Counted from the stretch's first letter, positions 52,731 to 62,071 are shown. The stretch: 64,000 nucleotides of DNA from UBA7985 sp965661545 (GCA_965661545.1 CBFIEF010000007.1:1-64000); one strand, 5' to 3'. Notes: generated from the letters alone by a model not told the origin. Made by a program: numbers and translations.

Positions 52731-53621
52731 ATGTCTGACTTAACGACATACAAGCTGTTGGACGCCGTTGCTCGATATGGTTCTGTGCGTAAGGCTGCAA
52801 CACAAGCGTCCATCACTCCCTCCGCGCTCAATCGGCGCATTCTGGCCATCGAAGAAGAGTTCGGGACTCCCTTGTTCGAACGCACCCCGTCAGGTCTGCG
52901 TCCGAATACAGCCGGAGAGCTGGTGCTGATGCACATCCGCCAGCAATTCGCGGACCTTGATAAGGTGAAATCGCAGATTGCCGACCTTTCAGGCGTGCGG
53001 CTGGGAACCATTCGGCTTGCTGGATCTCCAGCCGTGCTGCCGCATTACTTTCCAACGAAAATTCGATCCTATCTGGACAAATTCCCCGGTGTGGATTTTC
53101 GGGTTTACGAGACTTTTAAAGACGAAGCCGAGGCGATGCTGAAGCAGTATGAGGCCGACGTGGCCGTGGTGCTAGAGCCGCAGTCGTCGCCCGATATCAT
53201 GCTGCTGGGTAACCTGAACCAAGTCGTGAACATCATCATCGACGAAGCCCATCCACTGGCGAAAAAGACCAGCGTCAGTCTTGCGGACTGCGCCACATAC
53301 CCCCTCGCCATTCCCGGCGAAAACACAATTCTGCACGACGTGCTGCAGCGTATTTCGCTGGCAACACAAGTGGATCTGGTCAGCTCGATCCGGTCCTCCA
53401 ACCTGTTCTTCATTGTCGAGTGTGTGCACGGCTCGCAGATGATTAGCTTTCGGCTGCTGACCCCAGATACAGACCCGGCGCTTCCCAATGGGCTGGTTGC
53501 CCGCCCCATCGCGCACCCGCAAGCGCGTACGGTGCTCAAGCTGATCCAACTCAAAGGCCGGACGCTGTCCGTCGCGGCATCCCGTTTTGTCGAGCATATC
53601 GCGCCAGACTTCGACGCCTGA
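52731..53621 (+). CDS. LysR family transcriptional regulator
   Basis: LysR-type regulator of 296 residues. The ATG at 52731 starts the usual short N-terminus (MSDLTTYKLLDAVARYGS); a TTG at 52692 with better ribosome-binding sequence would add 13 residues. The winged HTH covers residues 5-63 with SVRKAATQASITPSALN and GTPLFERTPSGLRPN. The C-terminal effector domain begins at about 90. It follows the DMSP-lyase-like gene on the same strand by 77 bases and probably controls that operon in response to its substrate; its dimer partner is itself. Confidence 0.9.
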   Translation: MSDLTTYKLLDAVARYGSVRKAATQASITPSALNRRILAIEEEFGTPLFERTPSGLRPNTAGELVLMHIRQQFADLDKVKSQIADLSGVRLGTIRLAGSPAVLPHYFPTKIRSYLDKFPGVDFRVYETFKDEAEAMLKQYEADVAVVLEPQSSPDIMLLGNLNQVVNIIIDEAHPLAKKTSVSLADCATYPLAIPGENTILHDVLQRISLATQVDLVSSIRSSNLFFIVECVHGSQMISFRLLTPDTDPALPNGLVARPIAHPQARTVLKLIQLKGRTLSVAASRFVEHIAPDFDA

Positions 53622-53643
53622 TCACGCGCCGCAAAGACGAGCT

Positions 53644-54132
53644 TTAAGGCCGCCAGACCAGTTCCGTCTCTCCATCAACAATTCGGCCTGTTCTGACAAA
53701 GCCTTGGCCCTCATACAGTGGAATCGCGCTGCCGGGTTTATCGACAGACGTGATGAAAACAGCGGTCAAGCTTTTGTCGTGCATCATCTGCTTAGCAAAG
53801 TTCAGCGCAAAGGTGCCGTAGCCCCGCCGCTGATGGTCTTCATCGATCAGCAAGCGCCAAACATAGAGGCTGCTGGGGTCTTCGCCGGGGTGGAGAATGG
53901 CGTCAGGATGGCTGAAGTCGATAATGGCCAGCAAGCCGACCGCTGTCTCATCCTGCCAAATGCTAAAAACCTCGGAGCCGGGCTCAAACAGCGCTTCGCC
54001 CATTGTCACACCGTTGGGCGCAACGAAGTTTTCCTGCTCTGGAAGGATCGTCATGGAATACATGGCGCCAACGTGCTTGCGCTCGAGGGGCTTGATTTCA
54101 GGCATGGATGCGGCCTTCTTCGAGGTGTGCAT
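53644..54132 (-). CDS. GNAT family N-acetyltransferase
   Basis: Acetyl-CoA-dependent acetyltransferase of 162 residues. The acetyl-CoA binding loop is IDEDHQRRGYGTFAL (Q/RxxGxG/A pattern), preceded by strand YVWRLL and followed by FITSVDKPGSAIPLYEGQGF, the GNAT C-terminal motif. The acceptor substrate cannot be told. It is convergent with the LysR gene (22 bases) and lies 14 bases downstream of the TenA-like gene on the same strand. Confidence 0.88.
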   Translation of the reverse strand: MHTSKKAASMPEIKPLERKHVGAMYSMTILPEQENFVAPNGVTMGEALFEPGSEVFSIWQDETAVGLLAIIDFSHPDAILHPGEDPSSLYVWRLLIDEDHQRRGYGTFALNFAKQMMHDKSLTAVFITSVDKPGSAIPLYEGQGFVRTGRIVDGETELVWRP

Positions 54133-54146
54133 ATGGTGAGGACGGT

Positions 54147-54839
54147 TTAAGCAGGTGGATTAAGGCCCATATCCCAAAATCCGACCTCCAGTGCCGTTGC
54201 TTTGGTGAACCGAGCCTGCAACTGCGTCCATCGTGGTGCGCTTTCCGGGGTGCTGCCTATGCGTCTGGCAACAGCCGTGTCGATCATCGCGCCAACGGTT
54301 TCGCACAGCCCCTGATAGTCACCGTGAGCGTAGGTATCGATCCAGTCTTGATACGCTGTTCCCGCCACGCCATCGGCCCCAAGACGGCGGCCAATTTCAC
54401 CGTAGCCCATGACGCACGGCGCCAGTGCCGCCATCATATCGAGGAAATCTCCTTGCAAGCCCGCGTCCAAGACAAAGCGCGTGTACGCCAGATTGGCGAC
54501 TTCTTCTTCGGCATTAAACAGCGCTTCTTCGCTGATCCCCTGCTCGGCGCAGGTGCGGACGTGCAGATCCATTTCGTGGTTCACCAGCGCATCTACCGTC
54601 CCGGCGCACACCTTCATTTCATCAAGGGTTTCGGCCTTAACCAAGGCCAGCGACCACGCGCGGGAAAAATGGACCAGAAAGACGTAATCCTGAACGAGGT
54701 AATGCAGAAAAGCCTCACGCGGCAGCTCACCCGTGCGTAGGCCTTCGACAAAGGCGTGATGACTATAGTCTGTCCAGACACGGCCCGCGCCCGCACGCCA
54801 AACGTCAAAAGTGTTCCCGTAGGATGGCTTTTTGGTCAC
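54147..54839 (-). CDS. TenA family thiaminase II-like protein
   Basis: All-helical TenA/PqqC-fold protein of 230 residues from a GTG at 54839; a longer frame from 54908 adds an uncharacteristic extension. TenA proteins hydrolyse aminopyrimidines for thiamine salvage or degrade thiamine. The catalytic Cys lies in ALAPCVMGYGEIG. FLHYLVQDYVFLVHFSRAW and DWIDTYAHGDYQ also match the family. No other thiamine gene is near, so a salvage role alone or an unrelated activity is possible. It probably shares a transcript with the GNAT gene. Confidence 0.87.
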   Translation of the reverse strand: MTKKPSYGNTFDVWRAGAGRVWTDYSHHAFVEGLRTGELPREAFLHYLVQDYVFLVHFSRAWSLALVKAETLDEMKVCAGTVDALVNHEMDLHVRTCAEQGISEEALFNAEEEVANLAYTRFVLDAGLQGDFLDMMAALAPCVMGYGEIGRRLGADGVAGTAYQDWIDTYAHGDYQGLCETVGAMIDTAVARRIGSTPESAPRWTQLQARFTKATALEVGFWDMGLNPPA

Positions 54840-54932
54840 GATGAGGGGTCTCTTTCTTAGATTTGGAGCGCTTCCAGCGCACTCTACGCCAGCGGTCTTG
54901 GCGATCAAGCGCCGCGTGGATGGGGCAGTCCG

Positions 54933-55277
54933 CTAGTCGAACGCGCCCAAGCCGGCCTGAATCTTCTTGGTCAGCGCACCGCGGATGATGCGGTAAGAGG
55001 TGCTGATGCGGTGTTCGAGCTCTTCGGGGTCTGCGTCAAAAGGGATGTGGACCCACGAGCGATGAAAGTACGGCGCCTTGATCCCAACACCGGCTTCGAT
55101 CAGCATTTGCGCCGTCTCAATGCTGTCCGTTTTAACGCTAATCCCTTCGGCCTTTGCGCCGATGATCGCAAACATTTTACCCGCGACTTTCCAGGCATCA
55201 TTGCCACCGCCAAAGGGGTCGGACATTTCTGCGCCCGGAAAGGTGCCGCAGTATTGGTTGATTTGATCTCTGTCCAT
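54933..55277 (-). CDS. MmcQ/YjbR family protein
   Basis: Small protein of 114 residues from the ATG at 55277 (MDRDQINQYC). YjbR-like domains have a DNA-binding-like fold, but their function is not established. Recognisable positions are FGGGNDAWKVAGKMFAIIG and HIPFDADPEELEHRISTSY, which match the family's central sheet and last helix. It lies 93 bases upstream of the TenA gene on the same strand and is divergent from the formate dehydrogenase operon. Confidence 0.85.
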   Translation of the reverse strand: MDRDQINQYCGTFPGAEMSDPFGGGNDAWKVAGKMFAIIGAKAEGISVKTDSIETAQMLIEAGVGIKAPYFHRSWVHIPFDADPEELEHRISTSYRIIRGALTKKIQAGLGAFD

Positions 55278-55653
55278 CTTTGGTCTCACGCTCTTGGGGT
55301 TGTGAGCAACCTAACGACAACACAAAGAGGGTCAAGCGCGATCTAGATTTGGCGCACAGCCAGCCGATCCCCCTGAAATCGTGTCAGAATTTAGTCATTG
55401 AACCCTCAAATCTGCCGTCTTCTTTGTGGAACTCTATGTCTCTTTTCTGGATGCTGTTTACGTACCCAAGGCGTAGCTTCCAGCCCCAATTAGCACTCCG
55501 ACCGCGTGGTGATTCGGTGAAAAGGCTCCACAGCTGTGGAGACGCTGACCGGCTAGAAGCAGTCGCTGCACTTTGATTGAGACCGGCAACAGGTCTGGTA
55601 GAGGTGCGGGGCGACACGTTGTCGAAACCGTAGTGATATGAGGGATGTGGGCC
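55278..55653. other. Leader/promoter region of the formate dehydrogenase operon
   Basis: About 375 bases without a supported gene between divergent starts. It contains a perfect 16-bp palindrome CTCCACAGCTGTGGAG (55526-55541), 112 bases before the fdsB start, and smaller stems further down (AGACC/GGTCT near 55590). No riboswitch class could be recognised with confidence. Regulator binding or a structured leader are both possible. Confidence 0.45.
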
Positions 55654-57345
55654 ATGGCTCCTTTTGACCAACCCGAAGGCGTTTGGAAGTCCGGCAAAGG
55701 CAAAGGCCGCCGCACCCCAAAAGGGCGGCAGGTAAACGAAGCGGCTTGGACCGATGTCCAGCGTCTGCTGGGTGACAAGCCACGACGCGCTGATTTGCTG
55801 ATCGAGCACCTGCACCTCATCCAAGATGAATTTGGCCATCTGTCCGCGCAGCATTTGCGCGCGCTGGCTGAAGAAATGAAGATGTCTCAGGCGGAAGTGT
55901 ACGAAGTGGCTTCGTTCTACGCTCACTTCGACATCGTCAAAGACGGCGACACGCCGCCCCCAGCGCTGACCATTCGGGTTTGTGACAGCTTGGCCTGCGA
56001 GCTTGCTGGCGCCCAAGCACTGAAGACTGCGCTGGAAGGTGATTTGTCTGCCGATCAGGTTCGGGTCGTCCGCGCGCCTTGCATGGGGCGTTGTGACACC
56101 GCTCCGACCTGTGAACTGGGCCACAATCACATCGATCACGCGACACCAGAAACGGTGAAAGCCGCCGTCGCGGCCAACGACACACACCACCGCATGCCCG
56201 ACTACGAAACACTCGCCGCTTATCAAGCTGCGGGCGGCTATGAGCAGTTGAAGGCTTTGCGTGGCGGATCAATGGACCCCGAAGCGGCGCAGGATCGCGT
56301 GCTTGAGTCCGGCCTGCGCGGCTTGGGTGGCGCTGGCTTCCCATCGGGTCGCAAGTGGTCGTTCGTTCGCGCCGAAGCTGGTCCCCGTTACATCGCCGTG
56401 AATGGGGATGAGGGCGAGCCGGGCACGTTTAAGGATCGCTACTACCTCGAACGCACGCCGCACTTGTTCCTCGAAGGCATGCTGATCGCGGCTTGGGCCG
56501 TGGAAGCGGAAACCGCCTTTATTTACATGCGTGACGAGTATCCGGCTGTTTTGGAGATCCTCGCCACAGAGATCAAAGCGCTGGAAGACTCAGGCATCGT
56601 TGAGCCGGGTTACATCGACCTGCGCCGGGGTGCCGGGGCTTACATCTGCGGTGAAGAATCCGCGATGATTGAGTCGATTGAAGGCAAGAAGGGCCTACCC
56701 CGCCACCGTCCGCCTTTCGTGGCGCAAGTGGGCGTTTTTGGCCGCCCAACGCTGGTCCACAATATCGAGACCTTGCACTGGGTCACGCGTGTGATGCGCG
56801 AAGGACCAGAGGTGCTGAACAGTGTTGAGAAGAACGGGCGCAAGGGCCTGCGGTCTTACTCCATTTCTGGCCGCGTGAAGGAACCAGGCGTGAAGCTGCT
56901 CCCTGCGGGTTCGACGATCATGGATCTGATTGAGGCCGCTGGCGGCATGATGGACGGTCACACGTTCAAAGCCTACCAGCCCGGCGGTCCGTCTGCGGGC
57001 TTGCTGCCAGCGAGCATTAACGACGTCCCCATGGACTTCGACACGCTCCAGCCGCACGGAAGCTTTATCGGCTCTGCCGCCATTGTGGTTTTGTCTGAAC
57101 ACGACAGCGCCAAGGAAGCCGCGCTGAATATGCTGCGGTTCTTTGAAGACGAAAGTTGTGGTCAGTGTACGCCGTGTCGCGTCGGCTGTGAAAAGGCCGT
57201 TAAACTGATGGAACAGGACACGTGGGATCAAGACCTGCTCGAAGACCTGTCTCAAGCGATGGTTGATGCGTCGATCTGTGGTCTGGGCCAAGCGGCACCG
57301 AACCCGATCCGCCTGACCATGAAACACTTCCCGGACGAGGTTTAA
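55654..57345 (+). CDS. fdsB: Fused FdsG-FdsB subunit of NAD-dependent formate dehydrogenase
   Basis: NADH-side subunit of soluble formate dehydrogenase, 563 residues. GAGGG lies 9 bases before the ATG at 55654; an ATG at 55645 is too close to it. Residues about 25-165 are a NuoE/FdsG-like [2Fe-2S] domain with VCDSLACELAG and APCMGRCDTAP. Residues about 190-560 are NuoF/FdsB-like, with FMN/NAD-binding GLRGLGGAGFPSGRKW and GDEGEPGTFKDR and the 4Fe-4S motif ESCGQCTPCRVGC. In many operons FdsG and FdsB are separate proteins; here they are one. It passes electrons from FdsA to NAD. fdsA follows after 4 bases. Confidence 0.92.
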   Translation: MAPFDQPEGVWKSGKGKGRRTPKGRQVNEAAWTDVQRLLGDKPRRADLLIEHLHLIQDEFGHLSAQHLRALAEEMKMSQAEVYEVASFYAHFDIVKDGDTPPPALTIRVCDSLACELAGAQALKTALEGDLSADQVRVVRAPCMGRCDTAPTCELGHNHIDHATPETVKAAVAANDTHHRMPDYETLAAYQAAGGYEQLKALRGGSMDPEAAQDRVLESGLRGLGGAGFPSGRKWSFVRAEAGPRYIAVNGDEGEPGTFKDRYYLERTPHLFLEGMLIAAWAVEAETAFIYMRDEYPAVLEILATEIKALEDSGIVEPGYIDLRRGAGAYICGEESAMIESIEGKKGLPRHRPPFVAQVGVFGRPTLVHNIETLHWVTRVMREGPEVLNSVEKNGRKGLRSYSISGRVKEPGVKLLPAGSTIMDLIEAAGGMMDGHTFKAYQPGGPSAGLLPASINDVPMDFDTLQPHGSFIGSAAIVVLSEHDSAKEAALNMLRFFEDESCGQCTPCRVGCEKAVKLMEQDTWDQDLLEDLSQAMVDASICGLGQAAPNPIRLTMKHFPDEV

Positions 57346-57349
57346 GATC

Positions 57350-60148
57350 ATGCCTGACGGAAACCCAGTCGATACAATCAAGTTCACGCTGGACGGTAAA
57401 GAAGTCCACGCGCTGCCCGGTGAAACCATCTGGCAAGTCGCCAAGCGTGAAGGCACCACCATCCCGCACCTGTGCCACGCTGACGAACCGGGCTACCGGT
57501 CCGACGGCAACTGCCGAGCGTGCATGGTCGAAGTCGAAGGCGAGCGCACACTGGTTGCGTCCTGTATCCGCGAACCGCGCGATGGCATGGTTGTCGCCGC
57601 TGGTTCTGAACGGGCTGACAAGGCGCGCAAGACGGTTATGGAACTGTTGGTTGCGGATCAGCCTGAGCGTGACATGGCGCACGATAAGTCGTCGCACCTG
57701 TGGGATATGGCCGAGATGCAGGGCATCACGGACAGCCGTTTCCCCGCGATCGAAGAATGCCGCGTGCCACTGTTGGACGACTCACACGTCGCCATGCGGG
57801 TCAATCTTGATGCCTGTATTCAGTGTAACCTGTGTGTTCGCGCCTGCCGCGAAGTGCAGGTAAACGACGTGATCGGCCTGTCGGGGCGCGGTCATGATGC
57901 CAAGATCACCTTTGACCTCGACGACCCCATGGGCGATTCCACCTGTGTCGCGTGCGGCGAGTGTGTTCAAGCCTGCCCAACCGGGGCGCTCATGCCCTCG
58001 GGTGCGGTCGGGGAAAACGAAGTTGGCGACAGCCAAGATTACGACCGCGAAGTGCAGTCTGTTTGCCCCTACTGCGGCGTTGGTTGCCAGCTGTCGTTCA
58101 AGATCAAAGACGACAAAATCGCTTGGGTTGATGGCGTAGACGGCCCGGCCAACGAGCAGCGCTTGTGTGTCAAAGGCCGCTTTGGATTTGACTACATCGC
58201 TCACCCGCACCGGCTGAGCACACCCCTGATCCGTCGTGAAGATGCACCGGCTAAGGGGCTTAACGTTGATCCCTCTGACCTGTCCACGCACTTCCGCGAA
58301 GCGACGTGGGAAGAAGCTTTGGACGCTGCGGCGGGCGGCTTGGCGCGCTTGCGGGATTCAGAAGGCGGACAGACGGTTGCGGGCTTTGGCTCAGCCAAGT
58401 GCTCGAACGAAGAAGCCTACTTGTTCCAAAAGCTGATTCGACAGGGTTTTGGTCATAACAACGTCGATCACTGTACCCGTCTGTGTCATGCGTCTTCGGT
58501 CGCAGCACTGATGGAAAACGTGGGTTCCGGTGCGGTTACCGCGACCTTCAACGAAATCGAGAACGCAGACGTAGCGATTGTCATTGGGGCCAACCCGATC
58601 GAGAACCACCCGGTTGCAGCCACGTACTTTAAACAGTTCACCAAGCGCGGCGGCAAGCTGATCCTGATGGATCCACGTGGCATGGGCCTCAAGCGCTATG
58701 CTGAGCATTCCCTGCAGTTTAAGCCGGGCACCGACGTTGCCATGCTCAACGCAATCATGAACGTGATTGTGGAAGAAGAGCTGTACGACCAACAATACAT
58801 CGACAGTTTCACCGAAAACTGGCCAGCGATGAAGGCGCACTTGGCGGACTTCACACCGGAAAAGATGGCTGGAATTTGCGGCATTGAAGCCGATGTGCTG
58901 CGTGCTGTGGCTCGGGACTTTGCGACCGCTAAAGCAGGCATGATCTTCTGGGGCATGGGTATTTCTCAGCACATCCATGGCACGGATAACTCTCGTTGCC
59001 TGATCTCCTTGGCGCTTATGTGTGGTCACGTGGGACGTCCGGGCGCAGGCCTTCACCCTCTGCGCGGCCAGAACAACGTACAGGGCGCATCCGATGCGGG
59101 CCTGATCCCAATGTTCCTGCCAGACTACCAGTCGGTTGAGGACGAAGGCGTCCGTTCGGCCTTCCACGAAATCTGGAATGACGACGGTCAAGACATCGCC
59201 AGCCAAAAGGGTCTCACGGTTGTCGAGATCATGGACGCTGTGCACGAGGACCGGATCAAAGGCATGTATGTACTGGGCGAAAACCCCGCCATGTCTGACC
59301 CCGACGTGGACCACGCGCGCGATGCGCTGGCCAAGCTCAAGCATCTGGTGGTGCAGGATATCTTCCTGACCGAAACCGCGAACTACGCTGACGTGATCCT
59401 GCCCGCTGCTGCGTGGCCAGAAAAGACCGGCACCGTCACAAACACCAACCGCCAGGTACAGATGGGCCGTCCTGCGGTGCCATCGCCGGGTGAAGCCCGC
59501 GAAGACTGGGCCATCACAAACGAGCTGGCCAAGCGCTTAGGTCTGGGCTGGACCTATGAGCATCCAAGCGAAGTCTTTGCCGAGATGAAACAGAGCATGA
59601 AGTCGCTGGACAACATCACGTGGGACCGTCTGACGGACGAAAATGCTGTCACCTACCCCTCGCTCAGCCCTGAAGATCCAGGCCAGCCCATCGTATTCGG
59701 TGATGGCTTCCCGCGGGCCGACGGACGCGCGCGCTTTACGCCCGCCAATCTGGTCGCGCCAGACGAGACACCCGATGCGGACTTCCCGATGATCCTAATA
59801 ACGGGTCGTCAGCTTGAGCACTGGCACACCGGTTCCATGACCCGTCGCGCCAGCGTTCTTGACGCGCTTGAGCCAGAAGCAAACTGCTCCATGCACCCCA
59901 GCACGCTGCGTAAAATCGGCGCTGTAGCGGGTGATTTGATCAGCCTGACCACGCGTCGTGGCTCGGTCAACGTCATGGTGCGCGAAGACCGCGCCGTGTC
60001 CCCCGATCAAGTGTTCCTGCCCTTCGCTTACGTCGAAGCCGCAGCGAATATCCTGACCAACTCAGCCCTCGACCCGTACGGCAAGATTCCTGAGTTCAAG
60101 TTCTCCGCTGTTCGGGTGGAGAAAGCTTCAGTCGAAGCATCCGCCTAA
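57350..60148 (+). CDS. fdsA: NAD-dependent formate dehydrogenase alpha subunit
   Basis: Molybdenum (or tungsten) catalytic subunit, 932 residues, oxidising formate to CO2 in the cytoplasm. It opens with a [2Fe-2S] ferredoxin domain (IPHLCHADEPGY, GNCRACMVEV). A His-ligated cluster region and two 4Fe-4S sites follow (DACIQCNLCVRACREVQ, CVACGECVQACPTG), then another cluster at VCPYCGVGCQLSF. The bis-MGD domain contains HCTRLCHASSVAA, with the metal-binding Cys and adjacent His of formate dehydrogenases. The C-terminal domain includes ITGRQLEHWHTGSMTRR. Insertion of sulfur requires FdhD/FdsC, which is not encoded nearby. Confidence 0.94.
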   Translation: MPDGNPVDTIKFTLDGKEVHALPGETIWQVAKREGTTIPHLCHADEPGYRSDGNCRACMVEVEGERTLVASCIREPRDGMVVAAGSERADKARKTVMELLVADQPERDMAHDKSSHLWDMAEMQGITDSRFPAIEECRVPLLDDSHVAMRVNLDACIQCNLCVRACREVQVNDVIGLSGRGHDAKITFDLDDPMGDSTCVACGECVQACPTGALMPSGAVGENEVGDSQDYDREVQSVCPYCGVGCQLSFKIKDDKIAWVDGVDGPANEQRLCVKGRFGFDYIAHPHRLSTPLIRREDAPAKGLNVDPSDLSTHFREATWEEALDAAAGGLARLRDSEGGQTVAGFGSAKCSNEEAYLFQKLIRQGFGHNNVDHCTRLCHASSVAALMENVGSGAVTATFNEIENADVAIVIGANPIENHPVAATYFKQFTKRGGKLILMDPRGMGLKRYAEHSLQFKPGTDVAMLNAIMNVIVEEELYDQQYIDSFTENWPAMKAHLADFTPEKMAGICGIEADVLRAVARDFATAKAGMIFWGMGISQHIHGTDNSRCLISLALMCGHVGRPGAGLHPLRGQNNVQGASDAGLIPMFLPDYQSVEDEGVRSAFHEIWNDDGQDIASQKGLTVVEIMDAVHEDRIKGMYVLGENPAMSDPDVDHARDALAKLKHLVVQDIFLTETANYADVILPAAAWPEKTGTVTNTNRQVQMGRPAVPSPGEAREDWAITNELAKRLGLGWTYEHPSEVFAEMKQSMKSLDNITWDRLTDENAVTYPSLSPEDPGQPIVFGDGFPRADGRARFTPANLVAPDETPDADFPMILITGRQLEHWHTGSMTRRASVLDALEPEANCSMHPSTLRKIGAVAGDLISLTTRRGSVNVMVREDRAVSPDQVFLPFAYVEAAANILTNSALDPYGKIPEFKFSAVRVEKASVEASA

Positions 60149-60186
60149 GCCCTTTTTGACAGTCTATCCAACACCAAGGCCACATC

Positions 60187-61863
60187 ATGTCTTACAAGTC
60201 CGACATTGAAATTGCTCGCGAAGCCAAGAAACAACCGATCCAACAGATCGGCGAAAAACTCGGCATCGGTTTTGAAGATCTCCTGCCCTTTGGCCACGAC
60301 AAGGCCAAGGTATCCGCTGAATTTATTCAGGCTCAAAGGGGCAAGAAGGATGGCAAGCTGATCCTCGTTACTGCCATCAACCCAACCCCTGCCGGTGAGG
60401 GCAAGACCACCACGACCGTTGGTCTGGGTGACGGCCTGAACGCCATCGGTAAAAAGGCTGCGATCTGTATTCGCGAAGCTTCTCTCGGCCCATGCTTCGG
60501 CATGAAGGGCGGCGCAGCAGGCGGTGGTTACGCACAGGTTGTTCCGATGGAAGAAATGAACCTGCACTTCACAGGCGATTTTCACGCGATTACCTCGGCG
60601 CACAACCTTCTTGCGGCGATGATCGAGAACCACATCTACTGGGGCAACGAGCTGGGTATCGACACCCGCCGCGTTGTTTGGCGCCGCGTTCTGGACATGA
60701 ACGACCGGGCGCTGCGTGATGTTGTGACCTCGCTGGGCGGCGTATCCAACGGCTTCCCGCGCCAGTCTGGCTTCGACATCACCGTAGCATCGGAAGTCAT
60801 GGCGATCCTGTGCTTGTCCACCGATCTGGATGACCTCAAGAAGCGCCTGGGCAACATCATTGTGGCGTACCGCCGCGACCGTTCCCCGGTTTACTGCCGC
60901 GACATCAAAGCAGACGGCGCAATGACCGTACTGCTGCAGCAGGCGATGCAGCCAAACCTCGTGCAGACGCTGGAAAACAACCCAGCCTTCGTTCACGGCG
61001 GCCCCTTTGCCAACATCGCCCACGGCTGTAACTCCGTTGTTGCGACCACGACAGCGCTGAAGCTCGCTGATTACGTGGTGACCGAGGCTGGCTTCGGCGC
61101 TGACCTTGGCGCTGAGAAGTTCATGAACATCAAGTGCCGCAAGGCCGGCATCTCACCAGATGCGGTGGTGATCGTTGCGACGGTTCGCGCGATGAAGATG
61201 AACGGCGGCGTGGCGAAAGCGGACTTGGGTCCGGAGAACGTTGATGCGGTCAAGGCAGGCTGTGCCAACCTTGGCCGGCACATCGAGAACGTAAAGTCCT
61301 TTGGCGTTCCGGCTGTTGTGGCGATCAACCACTTTGTGACCGACACCGACGCAGAAGTCGCAGCGGTTAAGGCTTACGTCGAAGAAATGGGCTCCGAAGC
61401 CATTCTCTGTAAGCACTGGGAGCATGGCTCCAAGGGTGTCACCGAGTTGGCAACACGGGTCGCTGAGATTGCCGATAGTGGCATGGCGCAATTCTCCACA
61501 TTGTACCCCGATGACATGGGCCTGTTCCAGAAGATCGAGACTGTGGCGAAGCGGATTTACCGCGCGGACGAAGTGCTCGCAGACAAGAAAATCCGCGATC
61601 AGCTCAAGGCGTGGGAAGAGGCTGGTTATGGCAATCTTCCGGTTTGCATGGCCAAGACGCAGTACTCGTTCTCGACCGATCCAAACCTGCGCGGCGCGCC
61701 GACAGGCCATTCGCTGCCTGTGCGTGAAGTGCGCTTGTCCGCTGGTGCGGGCTTCATTGTCGCCATCTGTGGTGAGATCATGACCATGCCGGGCCTGCCA
61801 CGCACGCCAGCGGCGGAAGCCATCATGCTCAACGCAGACGGTGAGATCGAAGGTCTGTTCTAG
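60187..61863 (+). CDS. fhs: Formate-tetrahydrofolate ligase
   Basis: ATP-dependent enzyme of 558 residues that joins formate to tetrahydrofolate, giving 10-formyl-THF. The P-loop NPTPAGEGKTTTTVGLGDGL (about residues 60-79) binds ATP. REASLGPCFGMKGGAAGGG, TGDFHAITSAHNLLAA and FVTDTDAEVAAV are conserved family regions. The gene starts 38 bases after fdsA on the same strand. Placing Fhs with formate dehydrogenase lets the cell send formate either to CO2 and NADH or into the one-carbon pool, as in methyl-group or DMSP users. Confidence 0.95.
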   Translation: MSYKSDIEIAREAKKQPIQQIGEKLGIGFEDLLPFGHDKAKVSAEFIQAQRGKKDGKLILVTAINPTPAGEGKTTTTVGLGDGLNAIGKKAAICIREASLGPCFGMKGGAAGGGYAQVVPMEEMNLHFTGDFHAITSAHNLLAAMIENHIYWGNELGIDTRRVVWRRVLDMNDRALRDVVTSLGGVSNGFPRQSGFDITVASEVMAILCLSTDLDDLKKRLGNIIVAYRRDRSPVYCRDIKADGAMTVLLQQAMQPNLVQTLENNPAFVHGGPFANIAHGCNSVVATTTALKLADYVVTEAGFGADLGAEKFMNIKCRKAGISPDAVVIVATVRAMKMNGGVAKADLGPENVDAVKAGCANLGRHIENVKSFGVPAVVAINHFVTDTDAEVAAVKAYVEEMGSEAILCKHWEHGSKGVTELATRVAEIADSGMAQFSTLYPDDMGLFQKIETVAKRIYRADEVLADKKIRDQLKAWEEAGYGNLPVCMAKTQYSFSTDPNLRGAPTGHSLPVREVRLSAGAGFIVAICGEIMTMPGLPRTPAAEAIMLNADGEIEGLF

Positions 61864-62071
61864 TCTTCGACGCGCTCCGACCCGACTTAGCCCAGGTCCC
61901 CCATATCCGTGGGGGACCGACGCGCAAGCGTCGAGGGGGCACGACGGAGGCGGAAGCCGACCGGCGACAGGGTCGCCGACCTGCTTGCGCGTGACGTTTT
62001 AGAAGCCCGCGCAGCGGGCGAGAAAACGGCGCGCCACAGCAGCGCTTTTCATCGCTGAAAACTCAATTGCT
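61864..62071. other. Intergenic cluster of GC-rich hairpins between fhs and galU
   Basis: Between convergent stops lie at least four perfect stem-loops: GGTCCCCC/GGGGGACC (61895-61918), CGACGC-GCAA-GCGTCG (61918-61933, a GNRA-type loop), CGGCGAC-AGG-GTCGCCG (61962-61978) and GCCCGC-GCA-GCGGGC (62005-62019). None is followed by a strong T-run. They may form a bidirectional termination or mRNA-end protection region, or part of a structured RNA. Confidence 0.6.

Noticed and set aside
55565..55585. GAGACCGGC resembling the B12-box of cobalamin riboswitches upstream of fdsB
   Set aside because: The other conserved parts of the cobalamin riboswitch are absent, and the downstream genes are not cobalamin-related.
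55384..56226. Minus-strand open frame of about 280 codons across the fdsB start
   Set aside because: It overlaps the conserved FdsG-like domain and has no recognisable protein features or ribosome-binding site.
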